A stretch of DNA of 64,000 nt from Bacteroidales bacterium. GTDB lineage: Bacteria; Bacteroidota; Bacteroidia; Bacteroidales; UBA932. This document shows, in pieces, positions 45,057 to 52,692 of the stretch. The position numbers and the translations under genes are program-made. Within the stretch, counting starts at the first letter, position 1. Each line of letters begins with the position of its first letter. The stretch covers positions 62,001 to 126,000 of the forward strand of contig JAQYTJ010000013.1 of assembly GCA_028724885.1 (NCBI GenBank), in the 5' to 3' direction. The notes below the pieces were generated by a model. It searched no databases. It saw only the letters and a list, made by a program, of their open reading frames with translations, and was not told where the DNA came from.

Positions 45057-45932
45057 TTAATCTCTAGTTAGATGATATTCCACCAATCCTTCGATCGGAG
45101 CAGCTATTATTTTAGATATTTTAATTCCATAAGACGTTGCGACTTTTATGAATATAGCCCTATGGGCATAGCCGAAGCCTCCGACGATGCCTACAGGATA
45201 TTTATCTATTTCATATTGCTTTAATGCCCTTTCAATGAAATCTTTAAAATTGCCATCGACTATTTTACGAATATACTCGCTGCCATTATACCTATCAAGC
45301 AGCCACGGTGCAAAGCTGCCTAGGTACCTTGAAGGGACTTCTCCGCGATAAACATTCGCTACTATATTCATATAATCTGCGCCGAACTCCTCATAGAAAT
45401 CCTTTGAGACGTCCTCAGGCACAAGGCCCTTTATATAGTCAGAAATAAATATCCTACCAAGCCTTGCCCCTCCCCCTTCATCACCTAGGATGAAGCCGCC
45501 AGAACGCACGTTCTTTACTATCCTCTTGCCATCGTAGAAGCAGCTGTTCGATCCAGTGCCCAGGATGGCGGCAATTCCAGGCTTGTGACCACAAACGGCG
45601 CGAGCCGCATCTAGCAAATCGGAAGCATATTCAATTACCCCGTCTGAAAATATTTTTCTAAATATTCCATCTAAGCCTTTAGCCGCATCTGGCACCTTCT
45701 GTCCTTCAGGCACGATTAGTCCGGCAGCATAAAAATGCACTTGGCAATCGCCAGGGAAAGATATTCCTGCTTTTTTAAACTTTTCCAAGGCTTCGTCCAC
45801 TATGCTTTCGATAGCCTGCTCTGACATAACAGAGAGGTTCATGCCGGCGGTTCGGACATTCACTTGCAATTTCTCGTTCCTCACGGCACACCAATCTGTC
45901 TTTGTTGCCCCACTTTCTATGATAAGGATCAT
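45057..45932 (-). CDS. BadF/BcrA-type amino-sugar kinase (MurK-like)
   Basis: About 291 residues of the ASKHA kinase fold: phosphate-1 loop IIESGATKTDWCAV at the N-terminus, phosphate-2 region AILGTGSNSCFY, and the adenosine motif GGFGYAHRAIF. The family includes N-acetylglucosamine kinase and MurK (MurNAc/GlcNAc 6-kinase), and the tight link to murQ (3 bases) makes MurNAc the likely substrate. The track starts at 46019, but 29 residues precede the P-loop; the ATG at 45932 (MILIIESGAT) is the normal family start. Divergent from the GDSL esterase gene, 107 bases away. Confidence 0.85.
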   Translation of the reverse strand: MILIIESGATKTDWCAVRNEKLQVNVRTAGMNLSVMSEQAIESIVDEALEKFKKAGISFPGDCQVHFYAAGLIVPEGQKVPDAAKGLDGIFRKIFSDGVIEYASDLLDAARAVCGHKPGIAAILGTGSNSCFYDGKRIVKNVRSGGFILGDEGGGARLGRIFISDYIKGLVPEDVSKDFYEEFGADYMNIVANVYRGEVPSRYLGSFAPWLLDRYNGSEYIRKIVDGNFKDFIERALKQYEIDKYPVGIVGGFGYAHRAIFIKVATSYGIKISKIIAAPIEGLVEYHLTRD

Positions 45933-46039
45933 ATTCGTTGAATAATTTATAGCTAGCAAATATAATACTTTGGATTGGTATTCCATTTCAAATTCATATT
46001 CATTAAATTTGTCAATCACTTTTGATTAAAACCCATATC

Positions 46040-46723
46040 ATGAAAAGGTTATTCTTATTCTTGGCATCAGCTGTTTTAATTTCTATTAATGTAAATGCTC
46101 AAGACAAGGTCTGGGCGAATTTCGCTCGTTACGAGAAAGCTAATCGGCAGGTTCTCGAAGCCCAGGATAAAGGAGCCAAGAAGCCATTAGCCGTACTCAT
46201 GGGAGACTCAATCACGGACGGGTGGTACATCAGCGACAAAGACTTCTTCACTGATAACAATTTAATAGGTCGCGGAATCAGCGGGCAATGCACTTCTCAC
46301 ATGCTGGCAAGATTCCAAAGGGACGTGGTTGAACTAAATCCTAAATATGTCGCCATCCTCGCAGGAATCAACGATATTGCCCATAATGACAATTACGTAG
46401 ATGTGGGAGACGCTTTCCTGAATATAGTGTCAATGTGCGACATAGCGGACAGGTACGGGATTAAGGTTGTGCTATGCACCACGACTCCCGGTAATCCTAA
46501 GTGGAGGCCGCAGCTAACGAATATGCACGAACATGCGCTTTGGCTGAACGACCAGATCCGTCAGCTGGCGAAGGATCGTCGCTACAGGCTGGCAGACTAT
46601 GCCGCCGCCCTACAGGACGAAACAGGAATGACATCGTCTGAATATTCAAAAGACACCGTGCACCCAAACTTAGATGGGTACAAGGTGATGGAAGGCATTC
46701 TGCTGAAGCTTCTGAAGAAATAG
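46040..46723 (+). CDS. Exported GDSL/SGNH-family esterase
   Basis: About 227 residues with signal peptide (MKRLFLFLASAVLISINVNAQ). All SGNH blocks are present: the nucleophile in MGDSITDGW, Gly in GRGISGQ, Asn in LAGINDI and the catalytic Asp/His in DTVHPN. These proteins are carbohydrate or peptidoglycan O-acetylesterases or lipases; in this family (beside MurNAc recycling genes) deacetylation of glycans is plausible but unproved. The start at 46040 was chosen for the signal. Its stop lies directly against the stop of the convergent pnuC, with no gap. Confidence 0.85.
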   Translation: MKRLFLFLASAVLISINVNAQDKVWANFARYEKANRQVLEAQDKGAKKPLAVLMGDSITDGWYISDKDFFTDNNLIGRGISGQCTSHMLARFQRDVVELNPKYVAILAGINDIAHNDNYVDVGDAFLNIVSMCDIADRYGIKVVLCTTTPGNPKWRPQLTNMHEHALWLNDQIRQLAKDRRYRLADYAAALQDETGMTSSEYSKDTVHPNLDGYKVMEGILLKLLKK

Positions 46724-47338
46724 CTAACCAACATTCACGTACACGCCTTTGCGCTTCCAGAGGACGAAGCCAATAACGGAAGCTACCACATAAGCGAAGT
46801 ACAGGAGAGCCATCCACCAGCTCTGCTGCAGGATGCACATGAAAGTGAGAATCGTGTCTGCCAAAATCCACAGATACCAATGATACCTGTAGGACTTTGC
46901 AAGCCAGACCATGGCCACGATGCTAAGCGCAGTGGAGATGCCATCCAGAACCACATTGTTGCCATTCAGCAATTTCAGGATCCAAATCAGGATGACAGAA
47001 AGGGCCAAAATCGCTACCATGCTACAGAGGAAGGTCTTAAGCGACATCTTGTTGAGATGAATCATCAACTCGTTCGCCCCCCCATTGATCTTCGCCGAAT
47101 CCTTTCTCCACTGATACAAGCCCCATACGGCCATCACGGCATAGTAAATGTTCAGGCCCATCATTGCCCAGTTGCACTGCACGCCGAACGTGAAAGCGCA
47201 TGCTATGCCAGTAAAAAAGCCAAAGTACCACATTATGTTTTTCTGCAGCACTTCAAAAATCATGTACGGAATCCCAGTCACAAGGGCTAGGATGGAGATT
47301 ATCTGAACTATAAGGTCAAACGTGATTGGCATCGTCAT
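46724..47338 (-). CDS. pnuC: PnuC-family vitamin transporter
   Basis: About 204 residues, seven helices. Family wording includes NIMWYFGFFTGIACAFTFG and NIYYAVMAVWGLYQWRK, with YHWYLWILADTIL in the core. PnuC carries nicotinamide riboside; PnuT relatives carry thiamine. The Trp/Asn set that marks nicotinamide riboside is not complete here (an Asp stands where Asn would be expected in that core), so thiamine or another vitamin is possible. The track begins at 47383; the M at 47338 (MTMPITFDLIVQII) fits better. Divergent from the BtuB-like receptor 71 bases away; in Bacteroidetes receptor-PnuT pairs handle thiamine, but here the receptor's other partner points to corrinoid. Confidence 0.8.
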   Translation of the reverse strand: MTMPITFDLIVQIISILALVTGIPYMIFEVLQKNIMWYFGFFTGIACAFTFGVQCNWAMMGLNIYYAVMAVWGLYQWRKDSAKINGGANELMIHLNKMSLKTFLCSMVAILALSVILIWILKLLNGNNVVLDGISTALSIVAMVWLAKSYRYHWYLWILADTILTFMCILQQSWWMALLYFAYVVASVIGFVLWKRKGVYVNVG

Positions 47339-47409
47339 AGTTTTTTGATTCTGCAAAATTAGCAAATCCAGAGACTCTTTCAATTTCTTTCGATAACTTT
47401 GCGCACAGA

Positions 47410-49344
47410 ATGCGTAAATACCCGATAATAACAGCCCTCTTCGCGGCTATCCCTGCAATGCATATTGCTGCGCAGGAACTGCCGCCGGCTTTGAAACTGG
47501 CACCGCTTCCAGCAGCATCCGGAGACACAGTCAGCAGGGAAAAGCTGCACACAGAGAGCGGCATCGCAGATGTCATACGCTCATTCTCAGGGGTGCAGAT
47601 AAAGGATTTCGGCGGGCTAGGCGGACTGAAGACGGTGAATGTACGAAGCATGGGAAGCGAATATACTGGCGTGTTCATTGACGGCCTGCAGGTCGGCAAT
47701 GCCCAGAACATGCAAGTGGACCTAGGGAAGTTCTCTACCGACGGGCTGGACGCGGTCATTCTTTACAATGCCCAGAAGGGCGGGCGGCTTCAGAGCGCTA
47801 AAGAATATGCCTCAGGAGCAGCGGTGCATCTTGTTTCAGCTACGCCTGCATTCGTGGAGAGCAAGGTTAGGAATATGTTGGCGAGGGTTCGTGGTGGAGC
47901 GTTTGGCACGATTGAGCCGACTATTGAATACGAGCGCAAGTTCAGCGATAAAAACTCACTGAGGCTCATCGGAGATTATCTCTACGCCGACGGCCACTAC
48001 CATTTCCGCAAATTCGACTCGACGATGGTCCGCCAGAACACTGACCTGCGCAGCTTCAGGGCCGAAGGCAGCTTCTATCATCGAGGTTCTTCGTACTGGA
48101 ACCTGAGAGCGTGGTACTACGATTCCGAGCGTGGGCTCCCTGGGCCTGTCGTAAGACAACTCGCGGTAACGACTGCCGACCGCCAAATGGACAAGGACGC
48201 ATTTTTACAGGGCAAATGGTCCAAGAGATACGGTAATCTAGGGAACTGGGGTTCAGAGGGTTCTGCTGCTGGGAAATATTCATTCTACTACACTCGGTAC
48301 AGGACAAATCCATTCAAGGACCCTGGGGCGCTTCCGATTGACAACACCTACAGGCAGCACAATGCCTATGGGACATATTCGCATCTGTTCAGCAACGGGA
48401 AATATTCAATCGGACTGGCTCAGGATGCCGAATTTTCCTATCTGAACGCAAATCTTCGCGACTTCGCATGGCCGAAGCGGCTTAGCACTTGGGATGCCGT
48501 TTCCTTCGCCGTTGCCGACGAACGCTTCAGCATATCACTCAATCTGCTGTACAGTTTTGCGGCAGACTGGTTTTCTAATAATAAAGGTGGTTTCAAGAAA
48601 GACTCCGAAATCCGCAGCTTTTTTACCCCGTCATTTACATTCGGATTCACGCCTGATGAACATTGGACACTCTCAGGGTTCGTCAAGAAAACACGCAGGA
48701 TGCCTTCTTTCAACGACTTGTATTATACTCTGATCGGGAATTCTTCTCTTGAGCCTGAGAAGGCATGGCAATTCGACGTTGGTGCCGTCAGGCGGGGCAA
48801 TCTTGGCGAGGCGCTCTCGGAGGCCAAGATTGACACCTACTTCTACATGGTTTCGGACAAGATAGTGGCCGTGCCTACTTCTAACCAGTTCCGCTGGTCA
48901 ATGTACAACATTGGGGAGACCAGGATATTCGGAATAGAGCCGACTTGGAAATTGTCTGGTTCTGTTGTAGCAAAGTGGGAAGTTTTGTTTAAGTACACTT
49001 ACCAAATGGCGATGGACTTCACCGACAGAGAAAGCATTACATGGAAAGGGCAGATTCCTTACGTTCCGAAACACGCAGGGACTATTTCCATGAACGTTTC
49101 CTGGCACGGTTGGAGGGCCGATGCCGTGTGGATGATCACAGGGCGGCGCTGGAGTTCCTCAGCAAACCTTACCGATTATGGAATCGATGCCTGGAGCACC
49201 TTAGATTTGAGATTTTCAAAGACTTTCAGGAATATCACATTCCGTCTTAACGTGAACAATATCACAGACACGCATTACGAGATCGTAATGAGCTATCCAA
49301 TGCCAGGAGCGAATGTCACCGCAAGCATTGAATATTCGTTCTGA
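47410..49344 (+). CDS. BtuB-like TonB-dependent receptor (probable corrinoid)
   Basis: A 644-residue outer-membrane receptor. A signal peptide (MRKYPIITALFAAIPAMHIAAQ) is followed directly by the plug domain (SGIADVIRSFSGVQIKDFGG; NVRSMGSEYTGVFIDGLQVG), without the carboxypeptidase-D-like domain of the other receptors here, and by a barrel ending in NVTASIEYSF. This compact form is typical of BtuB-type vitamin receptors. The next gene encodes a BtuG-like surface lipoprotein, the partner of BtuB2 in Bacteroides thetaiotaomicron, so cobalamin is the best-supported ligand. A TAnnTTTG-like box (47394-47401) lies only 8 bases before the ATG; no cobalamin riboswitch fits in the 71-base upstream gap. 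Confidence 0.82.
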   Translation: MRKYPIITALFAAIPAMHIAAQELPPALKLAPLPAASGDTVSREKLHTESGIADVIRSFSGVQIKDFGGLGGLKTVNVRSMGSEYTGVFIDGLQVGNAQNMQVDLGKFSTDGLDAVILYNAQKGGRLQSAKEYASGAAVHLVSATPAFVESKVRNMLARVRGGAFGTIEPTIEYERKFSDKNSLRLIGDYLYADGHYHFRKFDSTMVRQNTDLRSFRAEGSFYHRGSSYWNLRAWYYDSERGLPGPVVRQLAVTTADRQMDKDAFLQGKWSKRYGNLGNWGSEGSAAGKYSFYYTRYRTNPFKDPGALPIDNTYRQHNAYGTYSHLFSNGKYSIGLAQDAEFSYLNANLRDFAWPKRLSTWDAVSFAVADERFSISLNLLYSFAADWFSNNKGGFKKDSEIRSFFTPSFTFGFTPDEHWTLSGFVKKTRRMPSFNDLYYTLIGNSSLEPEKAWQFDVGAVRRGNLGEALSEAKIDTYFYMVSDKIVAVPTSNQFRWSMYNIGETRIFGIEPTWKLSGSVVAKWEVLFKYTYQMAMDFTDRESITWKGQIPYVPKHAGTISMNVSWHGWRADAVWMITGRRWSSSANLTDYGIDAWSTLDLRFSKTFRNITFRLNVNNITDTHYEIVMSYPMPGANVTASIEYSF

Positions 49345-49388
49345 TTGCTTAAATTCGCAATTGATCAAGTTCTTTAACATATCGCTTA

Positions 49389-50555
49389 ATGAAAAAGCAG
49401 ACACTGCTGATTTTCAGCTGCGTTCTGGCACTGGTGGTGCTGGGATGCGACAAGGATGAGACATCATCCTTCACCTCCGAGGATGAGACCCTTGCGGGTG
49501 AGACAGTCACTGCAGGTGACAAAGATGCTCGTTACGTAAAATTATTCGTGCTGAACGAAGGCTCATACGGGCAGAACAACTCTACTCTGGATTTCTTCCG
49601 TTATTCGGACGGGACGTATGTCAGAAATTCTTTTGCTAAAATGAATCCGACGATTTCCGCCGGACTGGGTGACGTGGGTAACGACATTGTGATTCGCGGA
49701 GAGGAAGCCTGGATCGTGGTGAACAACTCCGGGCTGGTCGAAATCGTCAGCACCAAAGACGAGAAGCACATAGCCACGATTGAAGTGCCGACCCCTAGAA
49801 ATATTGCTTTCGACAATGAATATGCCTACGTGACGTCCTGGGCAGGTGCCTATTATGGCGGCGATGCCAGGAAAGGGGCAGTTTACCGCATCGGGCTGCA
49901 TAACAAGACCGTCAAGGACACCGTGAACGTGGGTTATCAGCCAGAGGGCATCACGCTCAGCGGTGGAAACCTTTATGTTGCCAATTCCGGCGGGGTGAAT
50001 CCAGGTGGTTACGAGAACACGATTTCCATAATAAGCCAGGCCGAATTCAAGGTGACAGGCTCAATCTCACTGCCTTCGCAGAAAAATCTAAAAGACGTCG
50101 TTGCCTCTGGCGGGTACCTGTGGGTCAGCAGCCTTGGGGACTACTACAGCGTGCACTCTGGGCTTGCCAGGATAAATCTTGAGACTAAGCAAGCAAATGA
50201 ATATGACGACGTAAGGGTCGGGACCTGCCTCTGGAACGATGCTGCAAATGGCAGAATATGCTTCATCGGCACGCAGGATGAGTGGGTGTGGACACCTGGT
50301 GTCAAGAAGACATATTCAATATACATGGCAAACACTGCTTCTGGCAACGTTTCACAGCATAGCCTGCCCGACGGCATAACTTATCCTTACTCCATCGCAG
50401 TTGATGGCGGTTCAGGTGACATATTCATAGGAGATGCCGCAGACAGCAAGACCCCTGGCAGCATCAGGTGCTACGATGCAAAATATTCATTGAAATGGAA
50501 GGCCACCGCCGGCCTTTTCCCCGGACATTTCGCTTTCCTCGACGCAAAACGCTGA
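49389..50555 (+). CDS. BtuG-like beta-propeller surface lipoprotein (corrinoid binding)
   Basis: A 388-residue lipoprotein (lipobox VVLGC) whose body is a beta-propeller with repeating strands such as LFVLNEGSYGQNNSTLDFF, VGNDIVIRGEEAWIVVNNSG and VGYQPEGITLSGGNLYVANSGG. These blocks closely follow what I recall of BtuG2 (BT_1954), which binds cobalamin with very high affinity on top of BtuB2. An acidic Thr/Glu-rich linker (TSSFTSEDETLAGE) follows the lipid anchor. It begins 44 bases after the receptor and is likely its partner lid. Alternative: a generic YncE/DUF5074-type propeller of unknown ligand. Confidence 0.78.
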   Translation: MKKQTLLIFSCVLALVVLGCDKDETSSFTSEDETLAGETVTAGDKDARYVKLFVLNEGSYGQNNSTLDFFRYSDGTYVRNSFAKMNPTISAGLGDVGNDIVIRGEEAWIVVNNSGLVEIVSTKDEKHIATIEVPTPRNIAFDNEYAYVTSWAGAYYGGDARKGAVYRIGLHNKTVKDTVNVGYQPEGITLSGGNLYVANSGGVNPGGYENTISIISQAEFKVTGSISLPSQKNLKDVVASGGYLWVSSLGDYYSVHSGLARINLETKQANEYDDVRVGTCLWNDAANGRICFIGTQDEWVWTPGVKKTYSIYMANTASGNVSQHSLPDGITYPYSIAVDGGSGDIFIGDAADSKTPGSIRCYDAKYSLKWKATAGLFPGHFAFLDAKR

Positions 50556-50881
50556 TGCGCCTAAAACATCCACGGTGATAATCGCCACATAGCCGCATCA
50601 TAAGAGCAGTTGACGTTATTGATGGCAAGTAGGGACTTACAAGCAGGCAGATGGCGAATGCATCACAGAAGGGGCTGTGGTGGCATGTTCATGGATTTGC
50701 CATGCCTCCGCAGATGTGACAAATTTGGTCAATCGGACTCACATGGCACTGCATCGCACTTTCACCAACTGCCATCCTGCAGGCCCCCTTCCTCCCACTG
50801 ACATGGCCGTAGGGTAAGTGTATTTCAGCGAAGCCATACGTCTGACAGAAGATAAAATACAAAATGGCGTTTTCTGTACTG
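50556..50881. other. 326-base intergenic stretch with an imperfect hairpin
   Basis: No ORF with a recognisable product. The main structure is a 13-base imperfect stem, 50675-50687 against 50701-50713 (two mismatches, one G-U-compatible), with a 13-base loop. It lacks a T-run, so it is a weak candidate terminator for the BtuG-like gene. I looked for cobalamin-riboswitch boxes on both strands and saw none. Confidence 0.4.
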
Positions 50882-51253
50882 CTAGGGTTTCATGAAGACA
50901 AGGTAGACTGCGGCGACCAAGAATACAAAAGCCAGCGCATGATTCCATTGCAGATTCTGGCCTTGGAATAGGATATTAGCCACCATGGCAAAGACTACCA
51001 GCGAAATGCATTCTTGGATGACCTTTAGTTGGACAAGAGAAAATGGGCCTCCGTTGCCAGAGAAGCCAATGCGGTTTGCAGGTACCTGGCAGCAATATTC
51101 AAAGAAAGCTATTCCCCATGAGAAGGCGATCACCCCTATCAGAGACCAATGCGACGTGACTCCAGTTTGCTGGAGGCGCAAATGACCGTACCAAGCAAGC
51201 GTCATGAATATGTTGCTGCAGAATAGAAGCAGCACTGTGTAAAATCCTGTCAT
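50882..51253 (-). CDS. DUF486/DMT-superfamily small membrane protein
   Basis: A 123-residue protein with four hydrophobic helices, of the DUF486 family in the drug/metabolite-transporter superfamily. The wording LKVIQECISLVVFAMVANIL with a preceding PANRIGFSGNGGPFSLVQ loop is a good family match. Function is unknown; the four-helix architecture is that of small multidrug or metabolite exporters that form dimers. It is preceded on the same strand by the fba terminator (51265-51291), so it is probably transcribed independently or by read-through from fba. Confidence 0.85.
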   Translation of the reverse strand: MTGFYTVLLLFCSNIFMTLAWYGHLRLQQTGVTSHWSLIGVIAFSWGIAFFEYCCQVPANRIGFSGNGGPFSLVQLKVIQECISLVVFAMVANILFQGQNLQWNHALAFVFLVAAVYLVFMKP

Positions 51254-51264
51254 ATCAAAACAAA

Positions 51265-51291
51265 GGCCGGCTAAAATAGAATTAGCCAGCC
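51265..51291 (-). terminator. Rho-independent terminator of fba
   Basis: Ten-base stem (GGCTGGCTAA / TTAGCCGGCC in the minus direction, one G-U) with a 7-base loop, followed by TTTGTTTTGATA. It sits 24 bases past the fba stop. Confidence 0.78.
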
Positions 51292-51314
51292 TAAAAAAGC
51301 ACTATTGATTGATA

Positions 51315-52316
51315 TTATTCGGCTTTCCCGTCAGAACCAAGAACGTCAACGATCTTGTGTTCATAGAGTTTCTTCATCTCGTCGCGGGCAGGCCCCAAGT
51401 ATTTACGAGGGTCGAACACCTCTTGATGATCGTGGAAAACCTTGCGGATCATCGCCGTCATGGCAAGACGAGAGTCGGAGTCGATATTAATCTTGCAAAC
51501 AGCACTCTTAGCGGCCTCGCGTAGCTGCTCTTCAGGAATGCCGACTGCATCTGGAAGATTTCCGCCATATTCGTTAATCATGTCAACATATTCCTGAGGA
51601 ACTGAAGAAGAACCGTGAAGAACGATTGGGAATCCAGGTAGCTTCTTCTCAATCTCATGCAGCACATCGAAAGCAAGAGGTGGCGGCACAAGGCGACCTG
51701 TCTGAGGATCCCTCTTGCACTGCTCCGGCTTGAATTTGTAAGCGCCATGAGACGTACCTATTGAGATGGCAAGAGAGTCGCAGCCCGTGCGGGTAGAGAA
51801 ATCAATCACTTCCTCTGGCTTCGTGTAATGAGACTCCTCAGAAGAAACCTCTTCCTCAACGCCAGCCAATACACCCAGCTCAGCCTCAACAGTCACATCG
51901 TACCGATGAGCATAATCAACGACTTTTCTAGTGAGAGCGATGTTGTCTTCGTAAGGGAGAGAGGAGCCATCTATCATGACTGATGAGAAACCGAAATCTA
52001 CGCAGCTCTTGCATAGCTCGAATGTGTCACCGTGATCCAAGTGAAGCACGATTTGCGGGTGCTCCCATCCAAGCTCTTTAGCATATTCAACCGCCCCCTG
52101 TGCCATGTAGCGCAGAAGCGTCTGGTTGGCATAGTTACGGGCTCCCTTGGATACCTGAAGAATCACAGGAGACCTCTTTTCTGCCGCAGCCTGAATTATT
52201 GCTTGAAGCTGCTCCATGTTGTTGAAATTGAAAGCTGGGATGGCATAGCCACCTTTCACGGCCTTAGCAAACATTTCTCTGGTGTTTACCAAGCCAAGAT
52301 CTTTGAAAGAAACCAT
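51315..52316 (-). CDS. fba: Class II fructose-bisphosphate aldolase
   Basis: A 333-residue zinc aldolase that cleaves fructose-1,6-bisphosphate into DHAP and glyceraldehyde-3-phosphate in glycolysis and reverses this in gluconeogenesis. Zinc and catalytic residues are in HLDHGDTFE, the insertion EEEVSSEESHYTKPEEV, and SIGTSHGAYKF; the phosphate-binding loop is LHGSSSVP. It opens with FKDLGLVNTREMF, as in bacteroidal Fba. Monocistronic: a terminator follows, and a 376-base divergent gap precedes. A -7-like box (TATTTTTG, minus strand, 52372-52379) is a possible promoter element without a clear -33. Confidence 0.95.
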   Translation of the reverse strand: MVSFKDLGLVNTREMFAKAVKGGYAIPAFNFNNMEQLQAIIQAAAEKRSPVILQVSKGARNYANQTLLRYMAQGAVEYAKELGWEHPQIVLHLDHGDTFELCKSCVDFGFSSVMIDGSSLPYEDNIALTRKVVDYAHRYDVTVEAELGVLAGVEEEVSSEESHYTKPEEVIDFSTRTGCDSLAISIGTSHGAYKFKPEQCKRDPQTGRLVPPPLAFDVLHEIEKKLPGFPIVLHGSSSVPQEYVDMINEYGGNLPDAVGIPEEQLREAAKSAVCKINIDSDSRLAMTAMIRKVFHDHQEVFDPRKYLGPARDEMKKLYEHKIVDVLGSDGKAE

Positions 52317-52692
52317 AATTCTATAATGATTTAGAAATTTTTTCCGCCCATATCTGGCTTCAAAAGTTATGCAAAAATAGTCATTTTTAACTAAATGATT
52401 CTAATATTTTTTACCCGAGCACCAAAACTGAAGACATCAGAACCCACCAGCATCTGCCGACAAGCACTGACTGTCTTATTGTAAATTCAATCAATATGTC
52501 GTCTTTGGCGCTTTTTATTCTTAATTGGCTAAAGGAATAGGATTTAAAACATCTTTCTTCATATCTTGGAGAAAATTTTTAAAACAAAAACTTTATACAA
52601 AATAATATTCATTGACATATCCAATACGCTTAACTACTTATAAGCAATATAATAGCATAGACCAATCATTATTTGTCCATAAAACATTAGAC
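52317..52692. other. AT-rich divergent regulatory gap (fba / susC)
   Basis: No ORF. It must contain promoters for fba (minus) and the first SusCD pair (plus). I see a -7-like TATTTTTG for fba at 52372-52379. For the susC direction no complete TTTG/TAnnTTTG pair was recognised. The track's susC start at 52612 is a TTG with no signal peptide immediately after it. Confidence 0.4.

Noticed and set aside
50556-50881. Possible cobalamin riboswitch near the BtuB/BtuG genes
   Set aside because: No B12-box-like sequence or the expected multi-stem core was seen on either strand, and the stretch lies downstream rather than upstream of the genes.
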